A stretch of 64,000 nt of DNA from Mycobacterium sp. GA-2829 (GCF_001499965.1 NZ_LQIT01000045.1:124001-188000), one strand, 5' to 3'; positions 40,804-50,173 are shown, numbered from the stretch's first letter. Notes: generated by a model not told the origin, from the letters alone. Made by a program: numbers and translations.

Positions 40804-41114
40804 GACGTCGCCTCCGTCGCGGACTCGGCGGTCTGGCGAAGCCGCAGGGTCACCACGGCGGGGGTGGCGCCGAAGTCGTTGAGTTCCCACTGTCCGCCGA
40901 GCGGGGTGTGGGCGAAGAACCGGGCGAGCGTGTCGTGCCAGACGGTGTCGAACCCGTCGACGCTGGTGCGCACCCGCACCTCCGCAACTCCTGCGTCGGC
41001 GCCGCGATGGTCGAGCAGCACCTCGAGGTCACCGGAGGCGACGACACCGACGTGCACGGCGGTGCTCGGTGCGGTGGTGGCCGGGAAGCGGTACGTCAAC
41101 GTCTGCACGGTCAT
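40800..41114 (-). CDS. mdcC: Malonate decarboxylase acyl-carrier (delta) subunit
   Basis: 104 residues. It carries the malonyl/acetyl group on a CoA-derived prosthetic arm. The attachment site is the Ser in VVASGDLEVLLDH, Ser27 here, and the end is AVVTLRLRQTAESATEATS. ATG at 41114 overlaps the mdcB stop as ATGA. It is the partner of MdcA, the fused MdcDE, MdcG and MdcH, all in this operon. Confidence 0.93.
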   Translation of the reverse strand: MTVQTLTYRFPATTAPSTAVHVGVVASGDLEVLLDHRGADAGVAEVRVRTSVDGFDTVWHDTLARFFAHTPLGGQWELNDFGATPAVVTLRLRQTAESATEATS

Positions 41115-41950
41115 GCTCCGTTCGTCAGCAGGTCGCAGAAGAGGGTGGCGGCGAGCAGGTCCGCGCTGCCGCCCATCGACAGATCCTGTAGTTCGGCGTC
41201 GCGGCAGAACCGCTCGAGACGCCGTCGGCCGACGGCGGTGGCGGCGCCTCCGGCGGCGAGAACCAGTGCGGCACTGCGGTGGACGAAATCGAGCGCGGAG
41301 GGACCGCCGCGGTGCAGGACGCAGGTGTCGTCGAGGCGCGACATGATCGCCAGCAGCGCGTTGAGCGCCGCATCGCGCGGATCGTCGCCGCGGCGCCTGC
41401 TCGCCACCAGTTCCGGCAGGCCGATGCGCACGACGTGCGGGAAGCCGGCCGCGGCCTCGGCACGCGCGCCGCCGGTGCCGTACCGCAGGTGGGCCCGTTG
41501 GCCATTCGAGACCGGGCGGTCGGGCGCGGCGACGTCGGGCAGCGCGGCCAGTCGCCCGGCGTACGCGGCGCCACCGGCGACGGTGTCGCAGACGGCTATC
41601 CCGGCCGCCAGCAGTCCGAGGGCCCACAGCGCGCCGCGGTGGGTGTTGACCCCGCCGGTGACGGCCAGCATGCGTTCTTCGCCGGCCCGGCCGACGGCCC
41701 CGAGCCGCGCCCGCAGGTCGAGCCCCACGGGCAGCTCACTGGCCGCAACGACGCAGTCCCGCAACGGTAGGGCCAACGCATCGGCCGACGCCAGCAACAG
41801 CGGGACCGTCATGTCCGGGTGGGAGGCGCTGCCGCGCAGGTCGACCAGACCGGGTTTCGGGGTCAGGACCGCCTCGATGCGCAGGGCCCGTACCGCGGCG
41901 GCGGCGATCCGCGCAGCGGACAGTCCGGTGTCGATGTCGAGAACCGTCAT
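41111..41950 (-). CDS. mdcB: Triphosphoribosyl-dephospho-CoA synthase
   Basis: 279 residues of the CitG/MdcB family. It makes the prosthetic-group precursor from ATP and dephospho-CoA. Signature VLTPKPGLVDLRGSASHPDM near residue 30 and TGGVNTHRGALWALGLL near residue 100 are clear. ATG at 41950; mdcA ends 4 bp upstream. Operon with the other mdc genes. Confidence 0.93.
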   Translation of the reverse strand: MTVLDIDTGLSAARIAAAAVRALRIEAVLTPKPGLVDLRGSASHPDMTVPLLLASADALALPLRDCVVAASELPVGLDLRARLGAVGRAGEERMLAVTGGVNTHRGALWALGLLAAGIAVCDTVAGGAAYAGRLAALPDVAAPDRPVSNGQRAHLRYGTGGARAEAAAGFPHVVRIGLPELVASRRRGDDPRDAALNALLAIMSRLDDTCVLHRGGPSALDFVHRSAALVLAAGGAATAVGRRRLERFCRDAELQDLSMGGSADLLAATLFCDLLTNGA

Positions 41951-41954
41951 GGGA

Positions 41955-43592
41955 TCACCAGTCCCGGAACCGCGCGGGCGGGTCGTAGAGGCCGCCCGAC
42001 CAGGCCACCAGATCGGAGATGCTGCGGGCGGCGAGCAGCGACCGGTCGGCGTCGCGGGCGCTCACCTCGAGGTCCTCCGGATAGGCGACCAGTCCGTCGG
42101 CGCGCAGCTGTTCCACGCGGCGGGCATCGGCGGCGCGGCCGAGTTCGGTGACCCCGGCGACCGCGGCCAGGGCGTCGCGCCGGTCGGCCAGTGTCGGCGC
42201 CTTGTACAGGTAGGCGACGCCTTCCTCGGTCACCACGTGCGTGACGTCGTCGCCGTAGATCATCACCGGCGACACCGGCATCCCGGCGTGCCTCCCGACG
42301 TCGACGGCGTCGAGGGTCTCGACGAACGTCGGGATCCCGCCGTTGCGGAACGTCTGCGCGATCTGGACGACCAGTTTGCGTCCCCGCAGCGCCGCCCCCT
42401 CGCCGTGCACCATGCTGAGCCACGACGGTGTGGCGTGTCTGCGACCGTGCGGATCGTGCCCCATGTTGGGGGCGCCGCCGAACCCGGGCAGCCTGCCGTC
42501 GGTGACGGTGGACGAATTGGCGTCCCGGTCGATCTGCAGCGACGACCCGATGAACATGTCCACCGCGTACTGGCCGGCCAACTGGCACAGCACCCGGTTG
42601 GAGCGCAGGGAACCGTCACGGCCGGTGAAGAACACGTCGGGGCGGGCGGCGGTGTAGCGCTCCATCCCGGCCTCACCGCCGAAGCTGTGCACCGACTCCA
42701 CCCAGCCGGACTCGATCGCCGGGATCAGCGTGGGGTGTGGGTTCAGCGTCCAGTGCCGGGCGATCCGACCCTTGAGCCCCAGCCGTTCACCGTACGTGGG
42801 GAGGATGAGTTCTATTGCGGCGGTGTCGAATCCGATGCCGTGGTTCAGCGAGACGACTTCGTGGCGTTCGTACACGCCGCGGATCGCGATCATCGCCTTG
42901 AGGATCTCGACGGGCCCGATCAGCCGCGGATCGCGGGTGAACAACGGTTCCAGCGCGTACGGCCGGTCGGCGGCGACCACCAGGTCGACCCAGTCGCCGG
43001 GGATGTCGACGCGCGGCAGGGCACCGGTCTCCACGATCCGGTCGGCCTGCACGATCACCACCCCGTCGTGGAAGGCCGCCGCCTCGGCGATGGTCGGCGT
43101 GTCCTCGGTGTTCGGTCCGGTGAACAGGTTGCCGTCGGCGTCGGCGGCGTTGGCGCACAACAGCACGACGTCGGGGGTGAGGTCGGTGAACATCCGCGCG
43201 TACAACTCGACGTAGGTGTGGATCGCCCCGATCCGCACGGTCCCGTCCTCCACCAGCTGCGCGATCCGCACACTCTGGGGTCCCGCATACGCCAGGTCGA
43301 GGCGGCTCGCCAGCCCGCGTTCGAACAGGTCGAGGTGTTCGGGGCGCGACACCGAGGAGATCAGCATGTGCAGATCGTTGATGCGGGCGGGATCGCAGCC
43401 GGCGAGGGCGCGGGACAGGAAGTCCGCCTGCTTCTGGTTGTCGCCCTCCAACGCCACCCGGTCCCCCGGGTGGATCACCGCGTGCAGCACCTCGGTCAAC
43501 TGCGCCGGGTCGATCACCTTGCCGGTGCGGAACTCGGCGGCGGCCTCGAGCCTGCGGTGTTTGGCCTGTCGGCGTCGGTCCCAGGTGGTCAT
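41955..43592 (-). CDS. mdcA: Malonate decarboxylase acyl-carrier transferase (alpha subunit)
   Basis: 545 residues. MdcA swaps acetyl for malonyl on the carrier protein using the CoA-transferase-like fold. Seen: WDRRRQAKHRRLEAAAEFRTGKVI at the start, VALEGDNQKQADFLSRALA, SLNHGIGFDTAAIELILPTYGERLGLKGRIARHWTLNPHPTLIPAIESGWVESVHSFGGE, and DRDANSSTVTDGRLPGFGGAPNMGHDPHGRRHATPSW. Length is normal for the family. ATG at 43592 overlaps the stop of the alpha/beta hydrolase (ATGA), tying that gene to the operon. Confidence 0.95.
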   Translation of the reverse strand: MTTWDRRRQAKHRRLEAAAEFRTGKVIDPAQLTEVLHAVIHPGDRVALEGDNQKQADFLSRALAGCDPARINDLHMLISSVSRPEHLDLFERGLASRLDLAYAGPQSVRIAQLVEDGTVRIGAIHTYVELYARMFTDLTPDVVLLCANAADADGNLFTGPNTEDTPTIAEAAAFHDGVVIVQADRIVETGALPRVDIPGDWVDLVVAADRPYALEPLFTRDPRLIGPVEILKAMIAIRGVYERHEVVSLNHGIGFDTAAIELILPTYGERLGLKGRIARHWTLNPHPTLIPAIESGWVESVHSFGGEAGMERYTAARPDVFFTGRDGSLRSNRVLCQLAGQYAVDMFIGSSLQIDRDANSSTVTDGRLPGFGGAPNMGHDPHGRRHATPSWLSMVHGEGAALRGRKLVVQIAQTFRNGGIPTFVETLDAVDVGRHAGMPVSPVMIYGDDVTHVVTEEGVAYLYKAPTLADRRDALAAVAGVTELGRAADARRVEQLRADGLVAYPEDLEVSARDADRSLLAARSISDLVAWSGGLYDPPARFRDW

Positions 43593-44416
43593 GCGACGGC
43601 GTTGAGTGCAGAGTCGATGACCGCGGTCACCGCGTCGGGGTGGCTGATCAGAGTCAGGTGCGAGCCGCCGGGATATTCGGTGACATGGCTGCCGGCCCGC
43701 TGCGCCATGGCGTGTTCGGCCTTCGGGGTGATGATCCGGTCGCCGCTGCTGATGAAGTACCAGGAGGGGATGGTGCGCCACGCCGCCTTGGTGGCCGGGG
43801 TGTCGAAGGCTGCGGTGGCGGCGGTCCGCTGCGTCGCCCACAACTCGGTGGCCTGATCGGCGGGGAGGTCGTTGGCGAAGTCGCGGACGAAGACGTCCTG
43901 GCGCAGGTAGAGGTCGGTCGCCCCGCCGGGGGCGGGCACCTTGTCGAACAACTGGTCCTCCGGCAGTCGGTTGAGCACCGAATCGTCCCCGGACAGCGAA
44001 CCGTTGGTCTCCCCCACATCCGGCGCGGCGGCATCGACGTAGACCAGCGCGCGTACGTTCGGGCTGTCCGCGGCCGCCTCGGTGATGACCGCACCGCCGT
44101 AGGAGTGACCGACCAGCACCACAGGTCCGTCGACGGTCCGCAGGAAGGCGGCCACCTCGGCGGCGTCTGCCGTCAGCCCGCGCAACGGGTTTGAAATCGC
44201 CCGAACCGGATAGCCCTGGGCCCGAAGCGCTTTCACCTCGCCGTCCCAGCTGGACGTGTCTGCCCATGCTCCGTGCACGAGGACGACGGTGGGCCGTTCC
44301 CCCGCGGGTTGGGCCTCGGAGGTGGCGCCGTCGCCGAACAGGGTGATGGTGGCGATGAGCGCGGCTCCCGCCATCACGCTGAGCGCGGCCAGAAGCGGTT
44401 TGAACGTCGCGTACAT
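43589..44416 (-). CDS. Exported or membrane-anchored alpha/beta hydrolase, first gene of malonate operon
   Basis: 275 residues. An N-terminal hydrophobic segment (FKPLLAALSVMAGAALIATITLF) is a signal peptide or anchor; no lipobox. The core is an alpha/beta hydrolase: VLVHGAWADTSSWDGEV, nucleophile elbow LVGHSYGGAVI (Ser), acid in ISSGDRIITP, and His in YPGGSHLTLISHP. It resembles the EstC/salicylate-esterase-like group. Its stop overlaps the mdcA start, so it is the operon's first gene. It may release malonate or a related acid from an ester outside the membrane; that is inference. AGGGAGG precedes the ATG at 44416. Confidence 0.88.
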   Translation of the reverse strand: MYATFKPLLAALSVMAGAALIATITLFGDGATSEAQPAGERPTVVLVHGAWADTSSWDGEVKALRAQGYPVRAISNPLRGLTADAAEVAAFLRTVDGPVVLVGHSYGGAVITEAAADSPNVRALVYVDAAAPDVGETNGSLSGDDSVLNRLPEDQLFDKVPAPGGATDLYLRQDVFVRDFANDLPADQATELWATQRTAATAAFDTPATKAAWRTIPSWYFISSGDRIITPKAEHAMAQRAGSHVTEYPGGSHLTLISHPDAVTAVIDSALNAVA

Positions 44417-44502
44417 GTGGGGCCTCCCTGGGAATCGCCTGGGCGCGATCACGGGAATGACATTGCTGCACCGGCCCGGTGAAGTCATTGCCGATGACGA
44501 GA

Positions 44503-44524
44503 AACCGGTATACCGGTTAACCGG
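44503..44524. promoter_or_regulatory. Palindromic operator upstream of malonate operon
   Basis: AACCGGTATACCGGTT (44503-44518) is a perfect 16-bp palindrome, and CCGGTTAACCGG (44513-44524) is a second overlapping one, so CCGG recurs every 8 bp three times. The GTATAC core resembles the operators of GntR-type malonate regulators (MatR, MdcY; TTGTATACAA-like, from memory). It lies 87 bp upstream of the hydrolase start and 3 bp beyond the end of the amidohydrolase gene. No regulator gene adjoins it. Confidence 0.6.
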
Positions 44525-44526
44525 TA

Positions 44527-45606
44527 CTAGGGATAGACCCGGCCCCGCAGGATGACCAGGGCCGGCTCGTGGACGACGGCCGAACCGCCCCGGGGGTCGT
44601 CGGCGTAACAGACCAGATCGGCGGGCGCGCCGTCCTCCAGAGCGGGCCTGCCGAGCCACTTGCGGGCCGACCAGCACGCCGCGCCGAGCGCCTCGGTGGC
44701 GCTCATCCCGATGCCGCGCAGTGCGTCGATCTCGTCGCCGATGCGGCCGTGGGCGATCGAGCCGCCCGCGTCGGTGCCGGCGTAGATCGGCACCCCGGCC
44801 TCCCGTGCGGCCGCCACCCGCGCATAGCTGCGCTGGTAGAGGTCGCGCATGTGGGCGGCGTAGCTCGGGTACTTGGCCGCCTGGTCGGCGATGCCGGGGA
44901 AGTTCTCGATGTTGATCAGGGTCGGCACCAGCGCGGTGCCGTGGTCGACCATCTGCGCGATCGTGTCGTCGGTCAGCCCGGTGCCGTGTTCGATGCAGTC
45001 GATTCCCGCGCCGATCAGGCCGGGCAGCGCGTCCTCGCCGAAGACGTGCGCGGTGACCCGGGCCCCCTCGGCGTGCGCGGCCGCGATGGCTCGCGCGAGG
45101 ATCGCGTCGTCCCACAGCGGGGCGAGATCGCCGACCGACCGGTCGATCCAGTCGCCGACCAGCTTCACCCAGCCGTCACCGCGGCGGGCCTGTTCGGCGA
45201 CGATGGCGGGCAGCTGCGACTCGTCCTCGACGTCGACGGCGTACCCGGCGATGTAGCGCTTGGGTCTGGCCACGTGGCGCCCGGCCCGGATGATGCGGGG
45301 CAGGTCCTCGCGGTCGTCGAGGCTGCGGGTGTCGGTGGGCGACCCGCAGTCGCGCAGCAGCAGCGCGCCGACGTCGCGTTCGGTCTCGGCCTGCGCGGCG
45401 GCCTCCTCGATGCCGACCGTCCCGCCGGGCACCGGGCCGATACCGACGTGACAGTGCGCGTCGACCAGACCCGGCAGGATCCAGCCGCCGTCCCACACCG
45501 TCTCCGCGCCCGCGACGGGTTCGGCATGCAGCAGACCGTTGACGATCCACCACTCGACCTGTTCCTCGTCGGGTAGCCCGCGGCCCCGCACGTGCAGGGC
45601 GGACAT
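44527..45606 (-). CDS. Amidohydrolase
   Basis: 359 residues of the metal-dependent amidohydrolase superfamily (imidazolonepropionase/dipeptidase-like). Metal ligands: HxH in LVDAHCHVGIG, further His in VTAHVFGEDA and IDCIEHGTGLTDD, and Asp in IYAGTDAGGSIAHGR; a Lys in GWVKLVGDW may be the carboxylated bridge. Corresponds to Rv2915c in position. The substrate is not known. ATG at 45606 shares one base with the ffh stop (TGATG), so it is co-translated with ffh. Confidence 0.88.
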   Translation of the reverse strand: MSALHVRGRGLPDEEQVEWWIVNGLLHAEPVAGAETVWDGGWILPGLVDAHCHVGIGPVPGGTVGIEEAAAQAETERDVGALLLRDCGSPTDTRSLDDREDLPRIIRAGRHVARPKRYIAGYAVDVEDESQLPAIVAEQARRGDGWVKLVGDWIDRSVGDLAPLWDDAILARAIAAAHAEGARVTAHVFGEDALPGLIGAGIDCIEHGTGLTDDTIAQMVDHGTALVPTLINIENFPGIADQAAKYPSYAAHMRDLYQRSYARVAAAREAGVPIYAGTDAGGSIAHGRIGDEIDALRGIGMSATEALGAACWSARKWLGRPALEDGAPADLVCYADDPRGGSAVVHEPALVILRGRVYP

Positions 45607-47168
45607 CAGTTCTTGGGGAACTTCAGCTTGCTCAGATCGATGTCGGCCAGGCCCGGGGGCAGCTCGTCGAGGCCCTTGGGCATGTTCGAAAGGTCGGGGA
45701 AGCCCGCGGGCATCCCGCCCGGGAAACCGGCGCCCAGCGGGTTGCGGTTCTTCGGCGGCGTCGGGCCCCGGCCTTTCTTGCCTTTTTGCTTGTTCTTGCC
45801 CTTGGCGGCCTTACGAGTGTTCTTGCGCCCGAACGGCATTCCCATCTGGCCTGCCATCTGGGACATCATCTTGCGGGCCTCGAAGAACCGGTCGACGAGC
45901 TGGTTGACCTCGGCCACCGTGACGCCGGAGCCGTTGGCGATGCGCAGCCGCCGCGAGGCGTTGATGATCTTCGGATCGGCGCGTTCCTGCGGCGTCATAC
46001 CGCGGATGATCGCCTGCACCCGGTCGAGCTGGCTGTCGTCGACGGCGGCCAGCGCATCCTTCATCTGGCCGGCGCCGGGCAGCATGCCCAGCAGGTTGCC
46101 GATCGGCCCCATCTTGCGGATCGCCAGCATCTGCTCGAGGAAGTCCTCGAGGGTCAATTCACCGCTGCCGATCTTGGCCGCGGTGGCCTCGGCCTGCGCG
46201 GCGTCGAAGTGCTGTTCGGCCTGTTCGATCAGGGTGAGCACATCGCCCATGCCCAGGATCCGGCTGGCCATCCGGTCGGGGTGGAAGACGTCGAAGTCCT
46301 CGAGCTTCTCACCGGCCGACGCGAACAGGATCGGCACGCCGGTGACCTCGCGCACCGACAGCGCGGCGCCACCGCGGGCGTCGCCGTCGAGCTTGGTCAG
46401 CACGACACCGGTGAACCCGACGCCCTCGCGGAACGCCTCGGCGGTGGTGACCGCGTCCTGACCGATCATCGCGTCGAGGACGAACAGCACCTCGTCGGGG
46501 TCGACGGCGGTGCGGATGGCGGCGGCCTGGGCCATCAGCTCCTCGTCGATGCCGAGCCGGCCCGCGGTGTCGACGATGACGACGTCGAACAGTTTGGCCC
46601 TGGCCTCGGCGAGGCCCGCCGCGGCGACCGCGACCGGGTCGGCGGTGCCCTTGACCTCGGGCGCGCCGGGCGCCGTGCCCGGATGCGGTGCGAACACCGA
46701 CACCCCGGCGCGTTCGCCGACGATCTGGAGCTGGTTCACCGCACCGGGGCGCTGCAGGTCACAGGCCACGAGCAGCGGGGTGTGGCCCTTGCCCTTGAGC
46801 CATCGGGCGAGCTTGCCCGCCAGCGTCGTCTTACCGGAACCCTGCAGGCCGGCGAGCATGATGACCGTCGGCGGGGTCTTGGCGAACGCCAGTGGGCGGG
46901 TTTCCCCGCCGAGGATGCCGATGAGCTCCTCGTTGACGATCTTGACGACCTGCTGGGCCGGGTTGAGCGCGGCCGACACCTCCGCGCCCTTGGCGCGTTC
47001 CTTGATGCGGGCGACGAACGCGCGCACCACCGGCAGCGAGACGTCGGCCTCCAGCAGCGCCAACCGGATCTCCCGGGCGGTCGCGTCGATGTCGGCGTCG
47101 GTCAACCGGCCTTTGTTGCGCAGCCCCTGCAGGGCACCGGTCAACCGGTCGGACAAGGATTCGAACAC
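45606..47168 (-). CDS. ffh: Signal recognition particle protein (Ffh)
   Basis: 520 residues. N domain (FESLSDRLTGALQGLRNKGRL), GTPase G domain with GLQGSGKTTLAGKLA, DTAGRLGIDEELM, TKLDGDARGG, and a methionine-rich M domain (MLAIRKMGPIGNLLGMLPGAG; MMSQMAGQMGMPF) that binds 4.5S RNA and signal sequences. A basic C-terminal tail (TRKAAKGKNKQKGKKGRG) is followed by a Pro/Gly end. GTG at 47168 follows AAGGTGG. Its receptor FtsY is encoded nearby at 51668. Confidence 0.96.
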   Translation of the reverse strand: MFESLSDRLTGALQGLRNKGRLTDADIDATAREIRLALLEADVSLPVVRAFVARIKERAKGAEVSAALNPAQQVVKIVNEELIGILGGETRPLAFAKTPPTVIMLAGLQGSGKTTLAGKLARWLKGKGHTPLLVACDLQRPGAVNQLQIVGERAGVSVFAPHPGTAPGAPEVKGTADPVAVAAAGLAEARAKLFDVVIVDTAGRLGIDEELMAQAAAIRTAVDPDEVLFVLDAMIGQDAVTTAEAFREGVGFTGVVLTKLDGDARGGAALSVREVTGVPILFASAGEKLEDFDVFHPDRMASRILGMGDVLTLIEQAEQHFDAAQAEATAAKIGSGELTLEDFLEQMLAIRKMGPIGNLLGMLPGAGQMKDALAAVDDSQLDRVQAIIRGMTPQERADPKIINASRRLRIANGSGVTVAEVNQLVDRFFEARKMMSQMAGQMGMPFGRKNTRKAAKGKNKQKGKKGRGPTPPKNRNPLGAGFPGGMPAGFPDLSNMPKGLDELPPGLADIDLSKLKFPKN

Positions 47169-47232
47169 GGTGTCCACCTTAACGGTCTGGCTCGACTCCC
47201 CCGTCGGGCGGCGCGGACCGCCCGGCCGGGGC

Positions 47233-49734
47233 TCAGCTGGCCTGTTCGGCAGGCTTGGGCGGCGGTGGCGGGGTCGGCAGCACCGCGTACAGGTCACGTT
47301 CGAGTTCGGCGCGGATCTCCTGGCGGTCGGCGTCGCCGCCGCCGGCCAGTGCGGGTACCGAGATCCCGAACACGTCGACCACCGACGAGCCCAGCGTGGT
47401 GACCTTCGCCCACGCGATGTCCACCCCGTCGCGCTCGAACACCGCGGTCAGCCGGGCCAGCAGGCCGGCGCGGTCGACGGTACGGATCTGCACCACGAAC
47501 TCTCCGTCGGCGGCGCCTGTCGACCACAGCACCCGCGGCGGCGCGGGGACGTGGTTGGCGGGTACCGCGGCGAGAATCTCCCCGGCGCGTGCGGTGCCGT
47601 ACTGGGCGGCCTCGCGCTCGCGGCGCTCCAGCGCGGTCAGGACGTCGAGTTCGCCGTCGAGGGCGAGGATGAACTGCTGGCGCAGCAGCCCCGCGGCGGG
47701 CGGTGCCCCGAAGTGCGGGGACACCACGAAGGTGTTGATCGCCGAGCCCTCGTGGCTGTTGACCGAGGCGGAGTGCACGCGCAGCGAGTTCAGCGCGAGC
47801 ACCCCCGCGGCCCGGGACAGCAGGCCCCGCCGGTCGGGGGCGATCATCGTCACCCGGTGGATGTGCGGGCCGTCGCCGGGGGTGAGTTCGACGTGCACCC
47901 CCACCTGGGCGGCCATCTCGAGGTGCCGGGTCTCGATCGGATCGGGGGTGGGCAGCGGTTCGCCCGCCATCACCAGCCGGCAGCGGCGCACCAGATCGCC
48001 GATCAGCGAGGCCTTCCAGTCGCCCCACACCCCGGGCCCGGTGGCCAGCGAATCCGCCTCGGCCAGCGCGTGGAGCAGTTCCAGCAGCACCGGGTCGCCG
48101 CCCAGTTTCTGCACCACGCCGTCGATGGTCTTGGGGTCTTGGAGATCGCGGCGGGTCGCGGTCTCGGGGAGGAGCAGGTGGTAGCGCACCATCTTCGACA
48201 GCAGGCCGATGTCCGACGGCCACATCCCCAGCCGGCTGCCGATCTGGTCAGCGAGTTCGGCGCCGATGACACTGTGGTCCCCGCCCCGGCCCTTGCCGAT
48301 GTCGTGGCAGAGCGCGCCGAGCACCAGCAGATCCGGGCGGGAGACGCGAGTGGTGAAAGCCGCTGCGCGCGAGACGGTTTCGACAGAGTGCCGGTCTACG
48401 GTCCAGATGTGCACGACGTCGCGCGGCGGCAGGTCGCGCACCGCACCCCATTCGGGGAACAGCCGCCCCCACAACCCGGTGCGGTCCAACGCCTCGATCG
48501 TGCTCACCACCGCCGGGCCGACGCCGAGCATCACGAGCAGATCCTTGAGCGCCTCCCGCGGCCACGGGGTGCGCAGTTCGGGGGCGGTCTCGGCGAGCCG
48601 GCTGAGCGTCGAGACCGCCATCGGCAGACCCGTGGTCGCCGACGCCGCGGCGACCCGCAGGATCAGGCCGGGGTCGCGTTCGGGCCGCGCGTCGCGGGCG
48701 AGGATGACCTCGCCCGCGTATTCGACGACACCCTCGTCCAGGGGGCGGCGCACCGGCCGCCGCAGCGCGGCGAAACCGCGCCGCGGCAACGCGTTCGCGG
48801 CGGTGCGCACTCCGGCGTCGACGTAATAGCTGATGGTGCGCGCCGCGTCGGAGAGCATGCGCGCCAGATCGAAACGGTCACCGATGCGCAGCGCGGCGCC
48901 GATCTCGTCGGCATACTGCGCCAGCAGCAGATCGCGGCCGCGGCCCGAGACGCGGTGCAGTTCGGTGCGCACGTTGAGCAGTGCCAGGTGCGCCCCGCCG
49001 AGGGTGCCCGTCGGGGACGCGAGCGCATGGCTGGGGTAGACGTCGGCCAGCTGGGCGATGGCAAGAGCGTTGAGCAGCTGGACGTCGCGCAGCCCGCCGC
49101 GGCCGGATTTCAGGTCCGGTTCGGCGCGGTGGGCGATCTCGCCGCTGCGCTGCCACCGCGCCCTGGTGTGCTCGACGAGGTCGCCGAACCGCGGCGCGAT
49201 CCCCGTACGCCACTGCCTGCGGGCACCGCCGACGAGCAGATTCGACAGATCCGCGTCCCCGGCGATGTGGCGCACCTCCAGCATCGCCAGCCCCGCGGAG
49301 ACGTCCTCACCGGCGACCTTCAGCGCCTCGGGCACGGTGCGCACACTGTGGTCGAGCCGAATGTTGGCGTCCCACAACGGATACCACAACAGTTCGGCGA
49401 CCTGGCTGACCACGTCGGCAGGCATGTTGTCGTGCAACAGCATCAGATCGAGATCGGAGTACGGCAACAGTTCACCGCGCCCGAGTCCACCGGTGGCGAC
49501 GATCGCGAAGCCACTGGTCTCGGTGATGCCGATCTCGTTCGCCTTTGTGGTGAGCCAGAATTCGTGCAGATCCAGCAGTGCGTCCCGCAGCGCGGCGGTG
49601 TCCAGCGGACGCGATCCGCCGTCGAGCAGCTGCTGGGTGGCCTTGACCAGATCGGTGGCCGGCCGCGACGATGCCGCCGCCGGCGCGCTCCAGCGGGGCG
49701 CGCCGGCGGCGGGATCTGGTCGGTGCTCTGTCAT
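47233..49734 (-). CDS. glnD: PII uridylyl-/adenylyltransferase GlnD
   Basis: 833 residues. Nucleotidyltransferase motif GGLGRGELLPYSDLDL near residue 82, a central HD domain (LGALCHDIGKGRGGDHSVIGAELA) for removal of the nucleotide, and two C-terminal ACT domains (HIHRVTMIAPDRRGLLSRAAGVL; EFVVQIRTVDRAGLLARLTAVF) that sense glutamine. In actinobacteria it adenylylates the PII protein. It follows glnB by 67 bp in the amt-glnB-glnD operon. Slightly longer than the M. tuberculosis protein at the N-terminus (Pro/Ala-rich). Confidence 0.95.
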   Translation of the reverse strand: MTEHRPDPAAGAPRWSAPAAASSRPATDLVKATQQLLDGGSRPLDTAALRDALLDLHEFWLTTKANEIGITETSGFAIVATGGLGRGELLPYSDLDLMLLHDNMPADVVSQVAELLWYPLWDANIRLDHSVRTVPEALKVAGEDVSAGLAMLEVRHIAGDADLSNLLVGGARRQWRTGIAPRFGDLVEHTRARWQRSGEIAHRAEPDLKSGRGGLRDVQLLNALAIAQLADVYPSHALASPTGTLGGAHLALLNVRTELHRVSGRGRDLLLAQYADEIGAALRIGDRFDLARMLSDAARTISYYVDAGVRTAANALPRRGFAALRRPVRRPLDEGVVEYAGEVILARDARPERDPGLILRVAAASATTGLPMAVSTLSRLAETAPELRTPWPREALKDLLVMLGVGPAVVSTIEALDRTGLWGRLFPEWGAVRDLPPRDVVHIWTVDRHSVETVSRAAAFTTRVSRPDLLVLGALCHDIGKGRGGDHSVIGAELADQIGSRLGMWPSDIGLLSKMVRYHLLLPETATRRDLQDPKTIDGVVQKLGGDPVLLELLHALAEADSLATGPGVWGDWKASLIGDLVRRCRLVMAGEPLPTPDPIETRHLEMAAQVGVHVELTPGDGPHIHRVTMIAPDRRGLLSRAAGVLALNSLRVHSASVNSHEGSAINTFVVSPHFGAPPAAGLLRQQFILALDGELDVLTALERREREAAQYGTARAGEILAAVPANHVPAPPRVLWSTGAADGEFVVQIRTVDRAGLLARLTAVFERDGVDIAWAKVTTLGSSVVDVFGISVPALAGGGDADRQEIRAELERDLYAVLPTPPPPPKPAEQAS

Positions 49735-49801
49735 CTTCGGAAGTCCTCCCCCGGACCAGTGGACGCTGACGTGTTGACCCGGGAGACGACCCCCTCGTAG
49801 A

Positions 49802-50140
49802 TCAGAGGGCGTCAGCCCCCCGCTCGCCGGTGCGCACGCGCACCACGGTCTCGACCGGGCTCACCCAGACCTTGCCGTCGCCGATCTTGCCGGTGCGGGC
49901 CGCCTGCACGATGACGTCGACGACCTTGTCGACCGCCGAGTCGTCGACGATCACCTCCACCCGTACCTTCGGCACGAAATCCACGGAGTACTCGGCGCCG
50001 CGGTAGACCTCGGTGTGGCCCTTCTGGCGTCCGTAGCCCTGGACCTCGCTGACGGTCATCCCGAGGATGCCCGTCTGCTCGAGCCCGGTCTTGACGTCTT
50101 CGAGCGTGAACGGCTTGACGATCGCAGTGATCAGCTTCAT
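49802..50140 (-). CDS. glnB: Nitrogen regulatory PII protein
   Basis: 112 residues. PII signature: MKLITAIVKPFTLEDVKTGL at the start and the T-loop GYGRQKGHTEVYRGAEYSVDFVPK with Tyr51 as the modification site; TGKIGDGKVWVSPVE is the C-terminal ATP-binding loop. It binds ATP/ADP and 2-oxoglutarate and controls the Amt transporter. GlnK-like in placement next to amt. 33 bp after amt. Confidence 0.97.
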   Translation of the reverse strand: MKLITAIVKPFTLEDVKTGLEQTGILGMTVSEVQGYGRQKGHTEVYRGAEYSVDFVPKVRVEVIVDDSAVDKVVDVIVQAARTGKIGDGKVWVSPVETVVRVRTGERGADAL

Positions 50141-50173
50141 TTCGTCGGTCCCTTCCCAGAAAATTGTTGCCGA

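Noticed and set aside
40908..43856. Plus-strand open frame of about 980 codons opposite mdc genes
   Set aside because: Crosses several real genes and has no recognisable domain.
46510..49800. Plus-strand open frame of nearly 1,100 codons opposite ffh and glnD
   Set aside because: Low-complexity Arg/Gly/Ala-rich translation; covers two well-identified genes on the other strand.
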